Of a stretch of 7,459 bases of DNA, positions 6,202-7,459 are shown piece by piece (position 1 is the first letter of the stretch; the number at the start of each line of letters is the position of its first letter). A program made the translations under genes and the position numbers. The notes beneath the pieces are model-generated. The model was not told where the DNA came from and did no database searches. It was given only the letters and a program-made list of their open reading frames with translations. This DNA comes from Aquificaceae bacterium (GTDB lineage Bacteria > Aquificota > Aquificia > Aquificales > Aquificaceae), in the NCBI GenBank assembly GCA_027014185.1, contig JALWEK010000188.1:1-7459 (forward strand), given 5' to 3'.

Positions 6202-7093
6202 CAAAGAGCCTCTTCTTCAATCTGTTAGGTGTAAAGGTTTTCAATATGCCGGAGGCCATTATATAGCCCCTAAGTGACACACCTGGTGGAAGCTCAGCCG
6301 GTACACCCATGTTGTATTTAGTCCTCCACATGTTCTCCCTGGGAAAGTCAAATTCCGTACAACCGAAACAAGGCTGACCAGATCTTTGCTTTGAGCTTAT
6401 ACCATTCCACAATTTTCTATTACACGAAGCTCCGGTCATGGGGCCCCTGCACCCGAACCTATAAAACAGACACCCTTCCTTCCTTCCTAGTACCTCTGCC
6501 TCCACTCTCCACTCGTAATACTGGTTTCTTATACACCCGTCGTGTGAGGAATAGGCATAGAACTCTTTGGGCCGACCGAACTTATCAAGTGCAGGAAGCT
6601 TACCTGATACAATGCTTAGAACCGTAGATATGAACCACTCCGGATGTGCAGGGCAACCGGATATATTTATAACCGGGTAACCCGAGCGCGTTTTGAAGTC
6701 CGCCCCCAATAGTCCCCCTTTGGTAGTCCGTCTGTATTGTAGCCCCACTACGTTCGTATCCTTCAGAGCAGGTATGTTTCCATGTACTGCGCAGTTACCA
6801 AGGGCAATGACGTAATCTGACAATATACATAGCTTTTTGATATCGTCCGCTAACTTATCGTTTAAGTTTACAGCACCTTCTAAGACGAATACTCCTATCT
6901 TTTTGTTGGTCTTCAGTATATCGGATATTATGTACTCAGGATCTTCTTCATCGTTGAGAAGAGGGTGATACAAAATCTCCACCTTATCCAAAAACTCATC
7001 CATAAGATGGTCTTCTGCACATAAGAAAGACTGCGTATTTCCGCAACATGTCAATCCTTGCAGCCAGACCAAGGTTTGCTTGCGAGCTGACAT
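6188..7093 (-). CDS. hupS: [NiFe]-hydrogenase small (electron-transfer) subunit, group 2-like
   Basis: The 301-residue protein carries three Fe-S clusters. It starts MSARKQTLVWLQG with no Tat signal, so the enzyme is cytoplasmic. Likely proximal ligands are Cys16 (or Cys17), Asn19, Cys101 (GNCAVHGNIPA) and Cys147 (ISGCPAHPEWF). The usual second Cys of CxxC is Asn here, as in cyanobacterial HupS. Likely distal ligands are His184, Cys187, Cys208 and Cys215, with one extra residue between the last two compared with group 1 enzymes. Likely medial ligands are Cys224, Cys242 and Cys245 (GQPCFGCTEFDFP). This resembles cyanobacterial HupS and Aquifex-type group 2 enzymes more than HupU/HoxB sensors, which have a Gly-Gly-Cys-Gly-Gly-Cys style motif. 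A stop codon lies two codons before the ATG, and no Shine-Dalgarno is visible. It is the first gene of the hupS-hupL-hypE operon. Confidence 0.93.
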   Translation of the reverse strand: MSARKQTLVWLQGLTCCGNTQSFLCAEDHLMDEFLDKVEILYHPLLNDEEDPEYIISDILKTNKKIGVFVLEGAVNLNDKLADDIKKLCILSDYVIALGNCAVHGNIPALKDTNVVGLQYRRTTKGGLLGADFKTRSGYPVINISGCPAHPEWFISTVLSIVSGKLPALDKFGRPKEFYAYSSHDGCIRNQYYEWRVEAEVLGRKEGCLFYRFGCRGPMTGASCNRKLWNGISSKQRSGQPCFGCTEFDFPRENMWRTKYNMGVPAELPPGVSLRGYIMASGILKTFTPNRLKKRLFDEAE

Positions 7094-7111
7094 GAATTAC
7101 AATTTATTCAT
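7092..7111. promoter_or_regulatory. Inverted repeat ATGAAT-N8-ATTCAT at the hupS start, candidate operator
   Basis: Six-base arms, ATGAAT at 7092-7097 and ATTCAT at 7106-7111, are separated by eight AT-rich bases. They sit directly against the hupS start codon (7093-7091). The arms are the same half-site as in the nikK promoter palindrome, only spaced differently. Binding here would block translation or early transcription of the hydrogenase operon. AT-rich DNA makes such repeats easier to get by chance. Confidence 0.35.
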
Positions 7112-7190
7112 ACATCTTGTGCCCGGCTATTCCCCTCAAGATGATCGAAATCAGGGATAACACAACAGCGGTAAGTACGTTCCCATACAT
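7104..7190 (-). CDS. Possible 28-residue small membrane protein upstream of hupS
   Basis: A short open frame on the minus strand runs from ATG (7190-7188) to TAA (7106-7104), ending 10 bp before hupS. The peptide begins MYGNVLTAVV, continues with a hydrophobic run (about residues 5-18, LTAVVLSLISIIL) and ends with a basic-polar tail RGIAGHKMYE. That is the shape of a single-pass mini-protein. Against it: there is no Shine-Dalgarno, its start overlaps the only promoter-like -10 candidate in the gap, and 28 codons can arise by chance. No family is recognised. It is listed because it would fill the otherwise empty gap before an apparently soluble hydrogenase. Confidence 0.25.
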   Translation of the reverse strand: MYGNVLTAVVLSLISIILRGIAGHKMYE

Positions 7191-7210
7191 GTAGGTTTAG
7201 CGCTATACAA
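7182..7210 (-). promoter_or_regulatory. Weak promoter candidate for the hydrogenase operon
   Basis: On the minus strand TTGTAT (7210-7205) is followed after 17 bases by TATGGG (7187-7182). The spacing is ideal but the -10 box is poor. If used, transcription would begin near 7175 with a leader of about 80 bases to hupS, and the 28-codon frame starting at 7190 could not be translated from it. No sigma54 signature (GG then GC at -24/-12) was found in the gap. The rest of the 162-bp gap, 7211-7255, shows no convincing terminator after the upstream gene. Confidence 0.2.
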
Positions 7211-7255
7211 AACGAGAAAGTAATGCTGGAAAGCCTGAACCTGTTTGAATAAATA

Positions 7256-7459
7256 TTAAAGTCTGAGGGCGTTCCATATGTTGAGGGAGACATCATCAAC
7301 GTACTCCATGAGGGGTTTTTCAAGAACGCCCTCACCGTGAAGGAAAACTATACCCCCCATAGGGCCCATGACCGTCACAAAGGCGGGAAAGAAGTCCTGG
7401 TTCCTGAGCTCTCCTTCCTCAACCCCTTTGGAAAGCAGGATCATGACCTCCGTAACTAC
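7256..7459 (-). CDS. C-terminal end of a probable TetR-family regulator (partial, 5' end outside window)
   Basis: An open minus-strand frame enters from the right edge and ends in TAA at 7258-7256, giving the last 67 residues. It reads through the edge without needing the internal ATG at 7444. The pattern is helical: EVMILLSKGVEEGELRNQDF, then FVTVMGPMGGIVFLHGEG and a final helix ending in SLNIWNALRL. This resembles the ligand-binding C-terminus of TetR/AcrR regulators, where 'G-E-L-R' followed by a Gly-rich helix and an IWxAL end is common. The DNA-binding half is not visible, so the family is a guess. Sampled composition is about 55% GC, matching hypX and unlike hupS next door. It could be co-transcribed with hupS or regulate it. 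Confidence 0.5.
   Translation of the reverse strand, partial: VVTEVMILLSKGVEEGELRNQDFFPAFVTVMGPMGGIVFLHGEGVLEKPLMEYVDDVSLNIWNALRL

Noticed and set aside
6188..7093. Assignment of the small subunit as a HupU/HoxB-type sensor
   Set aside because: Its N-terminal motif is TCCGNTQSF rather than the Gly/Cys-rich motif of sensors; only the large subunit C-terminus looks sensor-like, so the role is left open.
7094..7255. Sigma54 promoter, often used for hydrogenase operons
   Set aside because: No GG-N10-GC element resembling TGGCAC-N5-TTGC was found in the gap before hupS on the minus strand.
7108..7335. Minus-strand open frame of 75 codons bridging the regulator end and the gap
   Set aside because: It overlaps the regulator's coding frame in another phase and its translation shows no domain-like pattern.
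1..7459. CRISPR array, tRNA, rRNA or insertion sequence
   Set aside because: No regularly spaced repeats, cloverleaf sequence or transposase frame with terminal repeats was seen.

Overview
The window is a compact [NiFe]-hydrogenase locus, probably from a thermophilic, H2-oxidising bacterium. Aquificota is my best guess. It rests on heavy AGG/AGA and ATA codon use, a HypX-type CO-supplying maturase, and a soluble group-2-type hydrogenase. It is an inference from style; no rRNA or other marker is present.

Layout, left to right. (a) 1-901, minus strand: two secreted proteins, a partial NikL-like protein and a complete NikK-like (DUF4198) protein, joined by an ATGA overlap. They look like the accessory subunits of an ECF-type nickel transporter whose other genes would lie beyond the left edge. 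(b) 902-1030: a divergent control region with a near-consensus sigma70-type promoter for nikK. Its 17-bp spacer contains a 12-bp perfect palindrome. A near-copy of an 18-bp block around that palindrome covers the hypD start codon. (c) 1031-3876, plus strand: hypD then hypX, joined by an ATGA overlap. (d) 7093-3847, minus strand: hydrogenase small subunit, large subunit and hypE, tightly packed. hypE and hypX meet tail to tail and overlap by 30 bp. (e) 7094-7255: a gap holding an inverted repeat, a possible 28-codon membrane-peptide ORF and a weak promoter candidate. (f) 7256-7459, minus strand: the 3' end of a gene that looks like a TetR-type regulator.

Functionally the genes fit together. 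NikK/NikL would help bring in nickel. HypX would supply the active-site CO from formyl-tetrahydrofolate. HypE would make the cyanide ligands and HypD would assemble Fe(CN)2CO. The cofactor would go into the large subunit, which pairs with a small subunit carrying three Fe-S clusters. hypA, hypB, hypC, hypF and a maturation endopeptidase are not in this window. The large subunit stops at the histidine after its last cysteine pair, so it should need no endopeptidase.

The main oddities are these. Base composition is mosaic: hypX and the regulator fragment are about 50-55% GC in sampled 60-base lines, against about 27-45% in the genes between and around them. An ATGAAT/ATTCAT motif recurs at all three transcription-unit starts (nikK, hypD, hupS). 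The enzyme combines an uptake-type small subunit, with Asn in place of one proximal-cluster Cys, with a large subunit end like that of H2-sensing hydrogenases.
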